A DNA stretch of 64,000 nt from Halomicrococcus gelatinilyticus (GCA_024227995.1 CP100465.1:434001-498000), one strand, 5' to 3'; shown: positions 8,631 to 17,476, counted from the first letter of the stretch. Made by a program: numbers and translations. The notes: a model not told the origin generated them from the letters alone.

Positions 8631-8708
8631 TCGCGTTCTCCCCCCGACGTTCGACGTGCAGACCGACGAGCAGCGTCGCGGAGCGCCGCTGACACACCGT
8701 CTGTGCGG

Positions 8709-9290
8709 TCATCCGTCGCCCCCTCGGGGCAGTCGAGTCGTCGTTCCCGTGCGCCGGAGCGTCATCCGTTCCACGGCGTCGACGCGTTCGACCCGCTCGA
8801 TAGCCGCCGGCGTGGCGGTCGCGACGACTACCAGGGACCCCTGGCGCTCGACGGTGACGCCGTCGACATAGCGCAACTGGCTTGTTACGGCGGCTGTCTT
8901 CCGGTCGACGCGGCGCTCTATCTCAGCCTCCAGTGCGCGCCTGGACGCCGTGTCGTCGAGACTGTCGTTCACCGCTGCACGGGCGGCGTCGCGGTCGACG
9001 TCGGTCACCGCCACCCTGATAGCGACCCGCTCGCCCGTCGCGACCGACCGGAGGTGCTCGTACAGGCCGACGCCGAGTTTGCCGTGCCGCTCGCGGTACG
9101 CGCGGTCTGCGCGTCGCTCGACGGCGTCGCGGTCCACGACGGTCCCGTTCGCGGCGACGGATACGCCGTGGACGTCATCTGCGCCGCGCACCTTCGCGTG
9201 GTAGTAGCACTCGCCGAGTGCCTCGTAGGACGCGACGGCGTCGTCGAGGACCTCGACGTCCGCCTGGGCCGCCCCGGTCTCGTCGGCCAC
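8709..9290 (-). CDS. Orphan protein resembling a subtilase prodomain
   Basis: A 193-residue soluble protein. Its middle (AYRERHGKLGVGLYEHLRSV, then GERVAIRVAVTD) and its end (LRYVDGVTVERQGSLVVV, then ATPAAIERVERVDAVERM) resemble the N-terminal prodomains (inhibitor I9 / fervidolysin-like) that precede S8 serine proteases. No catalytic Asp, His or Ser module follows. The start is a GTG; no in-frame ATG exists upstream before a stop. It may be a stand-alone protease inhibitor or chaperone, or what remains of a longer protease. The resemblance is my reading of the pattern and needs a profile search. Confidence 0.55.
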   Translation of the reverse strand: MADETGAAQADVEVLDDAVASYEALGECYYHAKVRGADDVHGVSVAANGTVVDRDAVERRADRAYRERHGKLGVGLYEHLRSVATGERVAIRVAVTDVDRDAARAAVNDSLDDTASRRALEAEIERRVDRKTAAVTSQLRYVDGVTVERQGSLVVVATATPAAIERVERVDAVERMTLRRTGTTTRLPRGGDG

Positions 9291-9387
9291 GTGGTCGAGT
9301 GCATGGCCGGGAAGACGACGGTGAACGCCAACGGAGTGACGGAGACTGGAATCGTCGTTTCACCCTCCCGACCGCGAGAGGGCGGGG

Positions 9388-9393
9388 TTTATG
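9388..9393 (+). promoter_or_regulatory. TATA-like box for the NTF2-like gene
   Basis: TTTATG centred 28 nt upstream of ATG 9418. It decides the start: the ATG inside this box (9391) would otherwise be read as the first codon, but the spacing fits a leaderless transcript starting at 9418. Confidence 0.5.
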
Positions 9394-9417
9394 CGCCTGC
9401 TCGTCAACCGCCATGCC

Positions 9418-9792
9418 ATGGGGGCCGAGGACACGGTCATCGACTACTACGAGTCGCTCCGTCGCGCCGAGCCGCTGCATCCGTACTTCGCCGAGCGCGA
9501 CGACGTGGTGAAGTTCGGCATCAGCGAGCGACTGGCGGGGTACGACGCGATCGCCGACGGGCTTCGCGAACAGACGCGGACGACCGAGGACTGGACAGTC
9601 GAGAGTACGGCCCTGCGCGTGGTCGAACGCGGCGACGTGGCTCGCTTCTCCGACGACGTCGCGATGGCGTGGACCGACCTGGCGTCGGGCGAGCGCCGCG
9701 CCTTCGAGACGCGCTGGAGCGGGACGCTGGAACGGTTCGACGAGGAGTGGTCGTTCACCGGCATGCACGTCAGCGTGCCGCGCGAGCTATAG
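9418..9792 (+). CDS. SnoaL/NTF2-like protein
   Basis: A 124-residue single-domain protein of the cone-shaped NTF2-like fold. It has an N-terminal helix (DTVIDYYESL), a central sheet (VESTALRVVERGDVARFSDD) and a closing strand (WSGTLERFDEEWSFTGMHVS). This fold serves steroid isomerases, dehydratases and many uncharacterised ligand binders. I cannot assign a substrate. It ends directly next to the following gene, whose ATG begins the next base, so the two are probably cotranscribed. Confidence 0.75.
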   Translation: MGAEDTVIDYYESLRRAEPLHPYFAERDDVVKFGISERLAGYDAIADGLREQTRTTEDWTVESTALRVVERGDVARFSDDVAMAWTDLASGERRAFETRWSGTLERFDEEWSFTGMHVSVPREL

Positions 9793-9993
9793 ATGGTCGG
9801 GCCGATAACGGACGAGGAGCGAACGGCCGCGATGACGCGCCTGAAGGCGGGCGTCGTCGGACTCGTCGGCGCGTCGGGCGCGCTCGTGGCGCTCTACGGC
9901 GACGCCGGACCCATGGGCATCGCCGCGGCGCTCGTCGGCGGCCTGGTCGTCGGCGTGGCGCTGACCTGGTACATCAGCCGCATCATGCGGTGA
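9793..9993 (+). CDS. Small two-helix membrane protein, 66 aa
   Basis: Begins immediately after the stop of the NTF2-like gene. Residues about 18-36 (AGVVGLVGASGALVALYG) and 42-62 (AAALVGGLVVGVALTWYI) are hydrophobic helices joined by a Gly/Pro turn, with a short charged N-terminus outside them. The family is not recognised; the layout resembles many small haloarchaeal membrane proteins of unknown role. Confidence 0.7.
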   Translation: MVGPITDEERTAAMTRLKAGVVGLVGASGALVALYGDAGPMGIAAALVGGLVVGVALTWYISRIMR

Positions 9994-10070
9994 CTGCAAG
10001 CCGTCGAGAAGTGAGACGCGGACGGGAAGCGGCAGCGACCGACCTGGCGTCGGGCGAGCCTCCGACGTTG

Positions 10071-11054
10071 CTACCGCTGGACGCGCGCCAGCCACGTCTC
10101 GGGGTGGTCGAGTTCGTGGTCGGTCGGCAGGTTGGCGGGCTCGTCCCACACGCGGGTCGCGGTCGCGACGTCGCTCGCGGCGACGACGGTCTCGAAGAAC
10201 GCCTTGCCGCGCTCGTACTGCCGCCGCTTCAGGCCGAGGCCCAGCAGGCGGCGGACAAGCTTCGACAGCGGGTTCATCCCGCGTCGGCGTTCCTCTATCT
10301 TCCGGCGGAGGTCGGCGTACTCGTCGTCGAACGCCTCGTCCATCAGCAGTTCGGCGTATCCCTCGACGGCGGTCATCGCCGTGTCCAGTTCCTTGAACGC
10401 CTCGCGGTCGACCTCGCCGTCGGCCAGTGCGGCGATGCCCGACTCCATGCGCGATTCGAGGTGGTCGGAGAGCCAGGGCGCTGCGCCGAACTCCGCGGCG
10501 TGGGTCACCTCGTGGAAGGCGATCCAGCGCCGGAAGCGGTCGAAGTCGGCGTCGAGCATCCCCGCGATGCGCTCTATGTTCGGGTGGACGAAGTAGAGCG
10601 CGTGGTCGTCGCCGGCGTCGGTCGGCGAACCCGACTCGGCACCGTCCGCGAGCAACAGCGGGTCGTACTGGCCGAGGACGTTGTTACCGAGCACGGAGAG
10701 CATCACCGACATCGTCCCGGTGTTGACGACGCGGGCGACGCCGGGGAACGCCGGCGGACCGTGCTCCTCGAGCGGCGACATCACGCGCCGGAACGTGTCG
10801 ACGTTGGCGTCGATCCAGTGGTGGCGCGTCTGTATCTCGATGGTGTCCGGCACGTCGAACGCCACGCCCGACACCTCGCGGACGCGGCGGCGCGCCTCAC
10901 GGACGTCCGTCGCGTAGTCGGACTGCTCGGCCGGCGAGAGGTCGATAGAGCCGGGATCGGTCGCCGCCCTCGCTGCCTCGGCGACGGCGTCCCAGTCTAT
11001 CGGGCCGGTTCCCGACGCCTCGGTGACGGCCCGGACGCTGCGATAGAGATTCAC
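10071..11054 (-). CDS. DUF2342-type zinc metalloprotease-like protein
   Basis: A 327-residue protein with a zinc-binding HEVTH motif (His181, Glu182, His185) inside FHEVTHAAEF. The conserved region NTGTMSVMLSVLGNNVLGQYDP matches the DUF2342 group, annotated as F420-biosynthesis-associated because of its distribution in actinobacteria and haloarchaea. The reaction is unknown. GTG at 11054 starts at the conserved helix NLYRSVRAVTEAS; no ATG lies closer. No membrane segment or signal is seen, so it should act in the cytoplasm. Its F420 link is family knowledge, not visible here. Confidence 0.85.
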   Translation of the reverse strand: MNLYRSVRAVTEASGTGPIDWDAVAEAARAATDPGSIDLSPAEQSDYATDVREARRRVREVSGVAFDVPDTIEIQTRHHWIDANVDTFRRVMSPLEEHGPPAFPGVARVVNTGTMSVMLSVLGNNVLGQYDPLLLADGAESGSPTDAGDDHALYFVHPNIERIAGMLDADFDRFRRWIAFHEVTHAAEFGAAPWLSDHLESRMESGIAALADGEVDREAFKELDTAMTAVEGYAELLMDEAFDDEYADLRRKIEERRRGMNPLSKLVRRLLGLGLKRRQYERGKAFFETVVAASDVATATRVWDEPANLPTDHELDHPETWLARVQR

Positions 11055-11268
11055 GGTTCCACGTTGGGTTCGCGCCGACAAAATCCTTCTGTCCTCACGA
11101 CTGAAATATCGTGCGTGGACGCGTCGGCTGGAGTCGCGGCAGTCGAGATGCCGACTCGGCAGTCCCCACGGCAGTCGTGCTCGCCGCCTCGGCAACTCTG
11201 CACGTCACCCCGGCAACCCCTCGTCCGCGTCGCCTGCGTCTCCCCGCCCGCCGCCCCGGGTCGGCGGA

Positions 11269-11478
11269 TCAGGCCGACCGCCGGCGGTTGCGGTACACCG
11301 TCAGGCCGATGGCGAGCAGCAGGACGAGCAGCGGTACCAGCTTCCCGGTCATCGGCGGTCCCCCGTCGCTACCGCCGTCGGTCTCGCTCTCGCCGAGCGA
11401 GAGCATCGACTCCTCCTCGCCGCCACCGGCGTTGACGTTGACCGTCGGGTCGTGGAAGTGGAGTTCGAGAACCCCCAT
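11269..11478 (-). CDS. Small tail-anchored membrane protein, 69 aa
   Basis: The N-terminal part is a short beta-like segment (VLELHFHDPTVNVNAG) followed by a Glu/Ser/Gly/Asp linker. A single C-terminal hydrophobic helix (about residues 45-61, LVPLLVLLLAIGLTVY) ends in a positively charged RNRRRSA tail. This is a tail-anchor layout with the N-terminus outside or in the cytoplasm. No family name recognised. It is divergent from the M42 peptidase gene, with 91 bases between starts. Confidence 0.7.
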   Translation of the reverse strand: MGVLELHFHDPTVNVNAGGGEEESMLSLGESETDGGSDGGPPMTGKLVPLLVLLLAIGLTVYRNRRRSA

Positions 11479-11569
11479 GCCACACCGTTCGGCGATGCGA
11501 CCCTTATCGGTTCCGGCGACCGAACTGGGGAGTCGGGAGGTTGAAGGCGCACCGCTTCCCTCTCTCGGT

Positions 11570-12637
11570 ATGGACGAACGACAGCGCGCGTTCCTCGACG
11601 AACTGCTCACGACGCCGAGCCCGTCCGGGTTCGAGACGGCGGGCCAGCGCGTCTGGGTGGACTACGTCGACGAGTTCGCGGACGAGGTACGGACGGACGA
11701 CTACGGCAACGCGGTCGCCGTGGTCGAGGGCGACGGCCCGGAACTGGCGTTCGCGGGCCACGCCGACGAGATCGGGCTCATCGTCTCCGGCATCGACGAC
11801 GACGGCTTCCTGCGCGTCGGCCGCATCGGCGGGTCCGACCGCACGGTGACGAAGGGCCAGCACGTGGAGATCCACGCGGACGACGGCGTCGTCCCAGGAG
11901 TCGTCGGACAGACGGCCATCCACCTCCGCGACGACGATGACGACGACCCCGAAGCGATCGACAAGCAGCACGTCGACGTCGGCGCGACGAGCGAGGAGGA
12001 CGCCAGCGAACTCGTCGACGTCGGTGACGCCGTCACCGTCACGCAGACCCTGGACGACCTGGCGGGAACCCGGGTCGCGGCCCGTGGGATGGACAACCGC
12101 GTCGGGACGTGGACGGCCGCCGAGGCGCTCCGCCGGGCGGCAGAGCGCGACGTCGACGCGACGGTCTACGCCGTCAGCACGGTCCAGGAGGAGGTCGGGC
12201 TGAAGGGCGCGAAGATGGTCGGGTTCGACCTGGACCCGGACGCCGTCGTCGCCATCGACGTCACCCACGCGATGGACAGTCCCGACGTGTCACACGACGA
12301 GGAGTACATGGACCTCGACGTCGACCTCGGCGGCGGCCCGGTCGTCGCCCGGGGGAGCGCCAACCATCCGAACGTCGTGAGCGCGGTGCGCGCCGCGGCC
12401 GACGAGGCCGACGTCCCCATCCAGTTGCAGGCGGCCGGCATCAGGACGGGCACCGACGCGGACGCGTTCTACACCGAGCGCGGCGGTATCCCGTCGCTCA
12501 ACCTGGGCCTGCCGAACCGCTACATGCACACGCCCGCGGAGGTCGTCGACACGGACGACCTCGACGCGGCGGCCGACCTGCTCGCGGCGTTCGCCGAGCG
12601 CGCATCGGGTCGGGACGGGTTCGGCGTCGACCTCTGA
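11570..12637 (+). CDS. M42 family metallo-aminopeptidase
   Basis: A 355-residue di-zinc peptidase of the TET/glutamyl-aminopeptidase group. All five metal ligands are visible: His64 (with Asp66 in FAGHADEIG), Asp175 in RGMDNRVG, Glu208 next to catalytic Glu207 in VQEEVG, Asp230 in AIDVTHA, and His320 in NRYMHTPAE. These enzymes form dodecameric shells that trim peptides left by the proteasome. The length is normal. An Asp-rich loop (about 121-127) is a halophilic insertion in the dimerisation/tetrahedral domain. ATG 11570 begins at the family start. Confidence 0.93.
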   Translation: MDERQRAFLDELLTTPSPSGFETAGQRVWVDYVDEFADEVRTDDYGNAVAVVEGDGPELAFAGHADEIGLIVSGIDDDGFLRVGRIGGSDRTVTKGQHVEIHADDGVVPGVVGQTAIHLRDDDDDDPEAIDKQHVDVGATSEEDASELVDVGDAVTVTQTLDDLAGTRVAARGMDNRVGTWTAAEALRRAAERDVDATVYAVSTVQEEVGLKGAKMVGFDLDPDAVVAIDVTHAMDSPDVSHDEEYMDLDVDLGGGPVVARGSANHPNVVSAVRAAADEADVPIQLQAAGIRTGTDADAFYTERGGIPSLNLGLPNRYMHTPAEVVDTDDLDAAADLLAAFAERASGRDGFGVDL

Positions 12638-12667
12638 CGCTGCCTGCCCCGACTCGCATCCGGTACG

Positions 12668-12673
12668 TTTAAG
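12668..12673 (+). promoter_or_regulatory. TATA-like box for lsm-rpl37e
   Basis: TTTAAG centred about 27 nt upstream of ATG 12698, fitting a leaderless two-gene transcript. Confidence 0.55.
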
Positions 12674-12697
12674 AATACGACTACTGGGAATGTTGAT

Positions 12698-12889
12698 ATG
12701 AGTGGACGACCGCTTGATGTGCTCGAAGCATCGCTGAACAGCGAGGTCACGGTCCGGCTGAAAGGCGGTGAGGAGTACACCGGTACGCTGTCCGGGTACG
12801 ACCAGCACATGAATCTCGTCATCGAGGGGGCGGAGGACGAAGACACAACCATTATACGCGGCGACAACGTCGTTTCCATCAACCCATGA
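12698..12889 (+). CDS. lsm: Archaeal Sm-like RNA-binding protein (Lsm)
   Basis: A 63-residue protein carrying both Sm motifs: Sm1 around [25 protein letters not shown] and Sm2 around [12 protein letters not shown]. It should form a heptameric ring that binds U-rich RNA. The length is minimal for the family. Its stop codon overlaps the ATG of the L37e gene, an arrangement conserved across haloarchaea and other Euryarchaeota, so the two are cotranscribed and perhaps translationally coupled. Confidence 0.95.
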   Translation: MSGRPLDVLEASLNSEVTVRLKGGEEYTGTLSGYDQHMNLVIEGAEDEDTTIIRGDNVVSINP

Positions 12890-13062
12890 CCGGTGCAGGT
12901 ACGCCCAGCCAGGGGAAGAAGAACAAGACGACGCACGTGAAATGTCGGCGCTGCGGCGAGAAATCCTACCACGTCAAGAAGAAGGTTTGCTCGTCGTGCG
13001 GCTTCGGTAAGTCCGCCAAGCGCCGTGACTACGAGTGGGAGAGCAAAGCGGGCGACAGCTAG
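12886..13062 (+). CDS. rpl37e: Ribosomal protein L37e
   Basis: A 58-residue basic zinc-ribbon protein, unusually basic for this proteome. Four zinc ligands appear as CRRC (20-23) and CSSC (35-38). [20 protein letters not shown] is the family signature. It is a component of the large ribosomal subunit. It overlaps the Lsm gene by four bases (ATGA). Confidence 0.97.
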   Translation: MTGAGTPSQGKKNKTTHVKCRRCGEKSYHVKKKVCSSCGFGKSAKRRDYEWESKAGDS

Positions 13063-13301
13063 GCCCTCACTTCTCCTTTCCTCCTACTAACTTCCGGCAG
13101 CACCGCGCTGCCGTTCGGTTCTCACGTTCGGGAGCGACAGCCATGCGCCTGTCGCGACCCCCGTAACCACCACTGCCAGCGACGCGAACGCAAACGGCTG
13201 GGCAGGGCGTGTGAGACGACGCCGCGTACCCGCGGCCGAGTTATCCACGAACGCGTATAATTTTGGGGCTGCCGGGCGAGAATACGACACGATAACGAGG
13301 G

Positions 13302-13309
13302 TTTTTACT
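13302..13309 (+). promoter_or_regulatory. TATA-like box for purF
   Basis: TTTTTACT centred about 28 nt upstream of ATG 13333, consistent with a leaderless purF transcript. A second AT-rich run (TATAATTTT at about 13256-13264) lies further upstream; its use is unknown. Confidence 0.55.
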
Positions 13310-13332
13310 ACTGCCCCGTACTACGGGTAGCT

Positions 13333-14811
13333 ATGCCAACTGGCCCGGACGAGGGCTTCGATGGACCGACAGAGAAGTGCGGCGTCGTCGGTACCTCGCT
13401 CGCCGACAGGAGCGCTGCACGGCCGCTCTACTACTCGCTGTACGCCCTCCAGCACCGCGGCCAGGAGTCGGCGGGTATCGTCACCCACGACGGGTTCCAG
13501 CAGCACAGCCACGTCGAGATGGGGCTCGTCGGCGACGCGTTCGACGAAGACGACATCGCCGGCCTCAACGGCAGCGCCGGCATCGGCCACGTCCGCTACC
13601 CGACGGCGGGCAGCGTCGACAAGAGTTGCGCGCAGCCGTTCACCGTCTCGTTCAAGAGCGGGTCGCTCGCGCTGTCGCACAACGGCAACCTCGTCAACTC
13701 CGACGAGATACGGGAGGAACTGGCCGCCCAGGGGCACGCGTTCACCTCCGACGGCGACACGGAGGTCATCGCCCACGACCTCGCCCGCAACCTCCTGGAG
13801 GAGGACCTCGTCCGCGCGGTCAAGCGCACGATGGAGCGCATCCACGGGTCCTACTCGCTGACCATCATGCACGACGAGACGGTGCTCGGCGTCCGCGACC
13901 CGGCGGGCAACCGCCCGCTCGTCATCGGCGAGGTCGACGACGGCTACGTCATCGCCAGCGAGTCCGCGGCCATCGACACCATCGACGGCGAACTCGTCCG
14001 GGACGTCAGGCCGGGCGAACTCGTCGTCCTCCGACCGGACGGCGAGGGCTACGACACGTACCAGCTCGTCGAGCGCGAGCGGACCGCCCACTGCTTCTTC
14101 GAGCACGTCTACTTCTCGCGCCCGGACAGCGTCATCGACGGCGGCCTCGTCTACGAGGTGCGACGCGAGCTCGGTCGCAAGCTCTGGGACGAGAGCGGCA
14201 TCGACACCGACGTCGTGATGCCGGTGCCCGACTCCGGTCGGGCGTTCGCCTCGGGGTACGCCGAGGCGGCCCAGGAGGCTGACGCCGGCGTCGAGTTCGC
14301 CGAGGGGCTGATGAAGAACCGCTACGTCGGCCGGACCTTCATCATGCCGACCCAGGACGAGCGCGAGCGCGCCGTCCGCCTGAAGCTCAACCCAATCAAG
14401 AGCACGGTCGAGGGCAAGACGGTGACGCTCATCGACGACAGCATCGTCCGCGGCACCACCTCGAACCAGCTCGTCCAGCTACTCAAGGACTGCGGGGCCG
14501 AGGAGGTCCACCTGCGCATCGGCGCGCCGCCCATCGTCGCGCCGTGCTACCTCGGCATCAACATGGCGACCCGCGAGGAACTCATCGCTTCCGACAAGAC
14601 GGTCGAGGAGATCGGCGAGACAATCGACGCCGACAGCCTCCAGTACCTCTCGACGGAAGCCGTCGCTGCGGCGCTGGACGCCGACCGGGCCGACCTCTGT
14701 ATGGGCTGTGTCACCGGCGAGTACCCCTACGACATCGAGGGCGAGGAGACCGACCGCGACGTCTCCCGCCCCGTCATCGAGGGGAGCGAGACGGCGAGCG
14801 CGGACGACTGA
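13333..14811 (+). CDS. purF: Amidophosphoribosyltransferase (glutamine PRPP amidotransferase)
   Basis: A 492-residue enzyme for the first committed step of purine synthesis: PRPP plus glutamine gives 5-phosphoribosylamine. Cys16 (EKCGVVG) is the Ntn nucleophile, so a 15-residue propeptide must be removed. The glutaminase domain (LYALQHRGQESAG; ALSHNGNLVN) precedes the phosphoribosyltransferase domain with VTLIDDSIVRGTTS. Cys residues in AHCFFEHVYFSRPDS, IVAPCYLG and CMGC match the four Fe-S ligands of the Bacillus-type enzyme. The start has a good leaderless promoter. No other purine gene is adjacent. Confidence 0.97.
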   Translation: MPTGPDEGFDGPTEKCGVVGTSLADRSAARPLYYSLYALQHRGQESAGIVTHDGFQQHSHVEMGLVGDAFDEDDIAGLNGSAGIGHVRYPTAGSVDKSCAQPFTVSFKSGSLALSHNGNLVNSDEIREELAAQGHAFTSDGDTEVIAHDLARNLLEEDLVRAVKRTMERIHGSYSLTIMHDETVLGVRDPAGNRPLVIGEVDDGYVIASESAAIDTIDGELVRDVRPGELVVLRPDGEGYDTYQLVERERTAHCFFEHVYFSRPDSVIDGGLVYEVRRELGRKLWDESGIDTDVVMPVPDSGRAFASGYAEAAQEADAGVEFAEGLMKNRYVGRTFIMPTQDERERAVRLKLNPIKSTVEGKTVTLIDDSIVRGTTSNQLVQLLKDCGAEEVHLRIGAPPIVAPCYLGINMATREELIASDKTVEEIGETIDADSLQYLSTEAVAAALDADRADLCMGCVTGEYPYDIEGEETDRDVSRPVIEGSETASADD

Positions 14812-14870
14812 GCGGCGACCAGAACGGAGACAGGACGGTTCTCCACCGCGGCGGCCACGACCCCGGCCGG

Positions 14871-15458
14871 TCAGTACACGACGTACAGCAGCAGGTAGAC
14901 GACGACGCCCAGGAAGAACGACGTCAGCCACAGCGAGGCGGCCACGCGACCCACCCGGGGGTGGTCGGTGCTGGGCAGCGCCCCGACGGGGCGGGTCAGC
15001 GCCAGCAGCAGGACGTAGTACAGCAGCGGGATGCAGATCACGGCCAGGATGATGTGAACCGCCAGCAGCGGCAGGTAGACGAACTGGTAGACGACGTCCG
15101 GTCCCGGGAACGGTGCCGGACCCTCCAGTGCGACCCGGTACAGGTACAGCGCGAGGAACGCGACGAACAGCACCACGCCCGTGAGCATCCCGACCCGGTG
15201 CCGGGTGACGTTGCCGCGCCGGACGTCGCGCCACGCGTTCGCGATGACGCCGATGGCGACGACGCTGACGGCCGCGTTGACGTGCGGGATGGCTTCGATG
15301 ACGGAGTCGGGAGCGTGCGGGAGCGCCCACGACGGGACGACGCCGAGCGCGGCGGCGAACACGAGCGCCAGCGAGACGATCGACAGGACCGTGGTGAGTT
15401 CGACCACGTTGTTCCGGGCTGTCGGCTCCATGCGTCGACCTTGGGACTCACCCGACAT
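14871..15458 (-). CDS. DUF420 integral membrane protein
   Basis: A 195-residue protein with about five hydrophobic helices. It shows the DUF420 pattern: a His in IPHVNAAVS, YRVALEG before FPGPDVVY, and VHIILAVICIPLLYYVLLLAL. Conserved His residues suggest heme or copper handling, and relatives often accompany cytochrome oxidase genes (established for CtaM-like DUF420 members). No oxidase gene lies here. ATG 15458 is used; ATG 15431 nine codons downstream is an alternative. Confidence 0.85.
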   Translation of the reverse strand: MSGESQGRRMEPTARNNVVELTTVLSIVSLALVFAAALGVVPSWALPHAPDSVIEAIPHVNAAVSVVAIGVIANAWRDVRRGNVTRHRVGMLTGVVLFVAFLALYLYRVALEGPAPFPGPDVVYQFVYLPLLAVHIILAVICIPLLYYVLLLALTRPVGALPSTDHPRVGRVAASLWLTSFFLGVVVYLLLYVVY

Positions 15459-15592
15459 ACGCGTTACTTACCGCGACGAGCGAATCGCGGGGGTGGGCGA
15501 GCGGGCGGCGTCGGGTCGACCGCGCCTCCGGGACGGTACAGCCCCGCTTCCCTCGTGTGAATGTCTCCCGACGGGCGCGTAAATGAAAGGCC

Positions 15593-15598
15593 TTTTAT
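15593..15598 (+). promoter_or_regulatory. TATA-like box for tRNA-Leu
   Basis: TTTTAT about 43 nt upstream of the mature 5' end, leaving a short leader to be removed by RNase P. Confidence 0.5.
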
Positions 15599-15638
15599 CG
15601 GGGCACCATCTACGAATGAGTGCGGAAAGTGAACGCGA

Positions 15639-15723
<85 letters not shown>

Positions 15724-15869
15724 TCGCACGCGTGGCCTCGCCACGCGACACACGATGCAGGTGCCCTCCCACATCGGGACTGCACCCACGCACAATCCTA
15801 CCGGAACTACTTCGACCAGTCGCGACTGTTCCTGGCGGCCTGTGACCACGCCGCCAGCGGTGCTTCCGC

Positions 15870-16205
15870 TCAGAGTCGGATATACGCGTAGCCGTCGTCC
15901 TGGAGTCGCGTCAGTTCGCCGACGCCGGAGGAGACGACGTCGACCTCGTCGAGCAGTTCCGACCCGTCGACCGCCGGACTCCGCAGCGCGTTGCTGCACG
16001 CGGCGTACCGGACGCCGCGGTCGAGGAGCGGTGCCACGTCGGCCGCGACGTCGGCGTCTCGTTCGAGCGTCGCGATGGCCTCGCCGACGTCGAGCACGAC
16101 AGCGACCGCGTCGACGTCGAGCGTGTCGTCGGCGAGCAGGTTCTCGACCTTCGGGACGGATATCTCTACCGCGCGTGGCGTCGAGACGTGGAAGACGGTC
16201 TGCAT
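15870..16205 (-). CDS. DsrE-family protein
   Basis: A 111-residue single-domain protein with the DsrE/DsrF layout: an N-terminal strand (MQTVFHVSTP), VDAVAVVLDVGEAI, and a conserved Cys in RYAACSNALR. That Cys carries sulfur in sulfur-relay members. The C-terminus ends with DDGYAYIRL. Relatives act as small sulfur-trafficking or peroxiredoxin-like proteins; the partner is unknown. It lies 146 bases after the tRNA on the opposite strand. Confidence 0.8.
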   Translation of the reverse strand: MQTVFHVSTPRAVEISVPKVENLLADDTLDVDAVAVVLDVGEAIATLERDADVAADVAPLLDRGVRYAACSNALRSPAVDGSELLDEVDVVSSGVGELTRLQDDGYAYIRL

Positions 16206-16242
16206 GCCGACGCCTGTCGGCGAGGTGGAGAAGGCGTTCCGG

Positions 16243-16644
16243 TCAGTCGTCCTGCTGGGTGGCGATGCGGTCGCGCCACCCCGGGGGGATGGGGATGGTC
16301 TCGCCCGTCTCGGGGTCGACGGTGATCTGGACGACGTTCGCGGTGGCCGCCACCGCGCCGTCGGCGAGGATCTCGTGATCCATCGAGATGCTCTTCTCGC
16401 CGAGTTCGGCGATCTCGGTGGTTACGGCGACGTCGTCGTCGAGCGTGATGGGCCGCTCGTAGTCGATCTCCAGGTGGGCGATGACGCCGCCCGCCTCCTC
16501 GAGCGGGACGCCGGCGACGGTCTCGAAGTAGTCGAGGCGCGCCTGTTCGATGAAGGTGGCGTAGACGGCGTTGTTGACGTGCCCCATCGTGTCGAGGTCG
16601 CGGTACCGCAACTCGACGTCGGTCGTGTAACCCGAGTCGTCCAT
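16243..16644 (-). CDS. Acyl-CoA thioesterase (4HBT hotdog fold)
   Basis: A 133-residue hotdog-fold protein. It shows the 4-hydroxybenzoyl-CoA thioesterase signature ELRYRDLDTMGHVNNAVYAT, where the Asp is the usual catalytic residue, followed by HLEIDYERPITLDDDV and SISMDHEI. It probably hydrolyses an acyl-CoA; the substrate cannot be told. ATG 16644 matches family starts; an upstream ATG would add nine residues. Confidence 0.88.
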   Translation of the reverse strand: MDDSGYTTDVELRYRDLDTMGHVNNAVYATFIEQARLDYFETVAGVPLEEAGGVIAHLEIDYERPITLDDDVAVTTEIAELGEKSISMDHEILADGAVAATANVVQITVDPETGETIPIPPGWRDRIATQQDD

Positions 16645-16721
16645 AGCACCGATTGACTCGACGGGGTACATCGGCCTGTCGGTTCGGGCCGACGACGGTG
16701 GGTTCGACAGCCGACGACGCC

Positions 16722-17072
16722 TCAGACCGGGTCTGTCTCGTGGAGGAACGTCTGCACCTCGACGGTCCGGCCCTCGGGGTCGTCGGCGAAGAACTGGTAG
16801 ATGTCGTAGCGCTCGTTCTCCACGGGGTCGCCGCGCGCGCGGTCGGCCAGACGCTCGTGGAGCGCGTCCACGCCCGCGCGGTCGTCGACGACGAACGTGA
16901 GGGTGCCGTCGGTGTCGGCGGTTTCCCGCTCGCAGAAGCCAAAGAGCATGTTGTCGTACTGCAGGATGGTGCAGTCGGGCTGTTCGAGCCAGACCGTCGC
17001 GTCGAGACGGTCGGCGTAGAACCCGACGGTTCGCTCGCGGTCCTCGCTGGCGAAGAAGACGACGCCGCTCAT
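16722..17072 (-). CDS. Glyoxalase/VOC superfamily protein
   Basis: A 116-residue protein with paired beta-alpha-beta-beta-beta modules: VVFFASEDRERTVGFYADRL at the N-terminus, LTFVVDDRAGVDALHERL in the middle, and FFADDPEGRTVEVQTFLH at the C-terminus. The last carries the usual C-terminal Glu metal ligand. The first His ligand position is not evident, so metal-dependent catalysis is uncertain. Substrate unknown. Confidence 0.85.
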   Translation of the reverse strand: MSGVVFFASEDRERTVGFYADRLDATVWLEQPDCTILQYDNMLFGFCERETADTDGTLTFVVDDRAGVDALHERLADRARGDPVENERYDIYQFFADDPEGRTVEVQTFLHETDPV

Positions 17073-17103
17073 GGTCGCCCGGACGGACGACGCGACGAAA
17101 AGC

Positions 17104-17310
17104 CTACTCGTTTTCGACCATCACGTCCGTCGCCTTCACGACCGCGGACACCTGGTCGCCGACCTCGACGTCGAGGTTCTCGACCGACCGTCGGGTGACG
17201 ACTGCGGTGACCGTCTCGCCGTCGCCGACGTCGATGGACACCTCCGCTGCGACGCCGTCGGTCTCCACGTTCGTCACCTCGCCCCCGAGTTCGTTGCGTG
17301 CGCTGAGCAT
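17104..17310 (-). CDS. TOBE/Mop-type molybdate-binding protein, 68 aa
   Basis: A single Mop/TOBE domain: SARNELGGEVTNVETDGVAAEV, TAVVTRRSVENLDVEVGDQV and SAVVKATDVMV. Stand-alone domains of this type (molbindins) store or sense molybdate or tungstate. The domain begins right at the ATG, and no helix-turn-helix or transporter part is attached. No molybdate transporter lies nearby. Confidence 0.88.
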   Translation of the reverse strand: MLSARNELGGEVTNVETDGVAAEVSIDVGDGETVTAVVTRRSVENLDVEVGDQVSAVVKATDVMVENE

Positions 17311-17476
17311 GGCCACGGTCACGACGACGCTCGCGCGGATAACCGTTCGGGCAGACGATTGACGAACGCCGCCGCTGACGCGACCCGCCGAGGCCAGAAC
17401 GGAGTGAACGGGCGTGAAACGGCTCGAAAGCGGCCGTATCGACGGCCTGGCACGGGTTATAGGGGGACAGGCTGTG

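Noticed and set aside
13087-13290. A 67-codon minus-strand frame with one hydrophobic stretch upstream of purF
   Set aside because: Starts with GTG inside an AT-rich promoter-like run and has weak third-position GC, unlike neighbouring genes. I see no support for translation.
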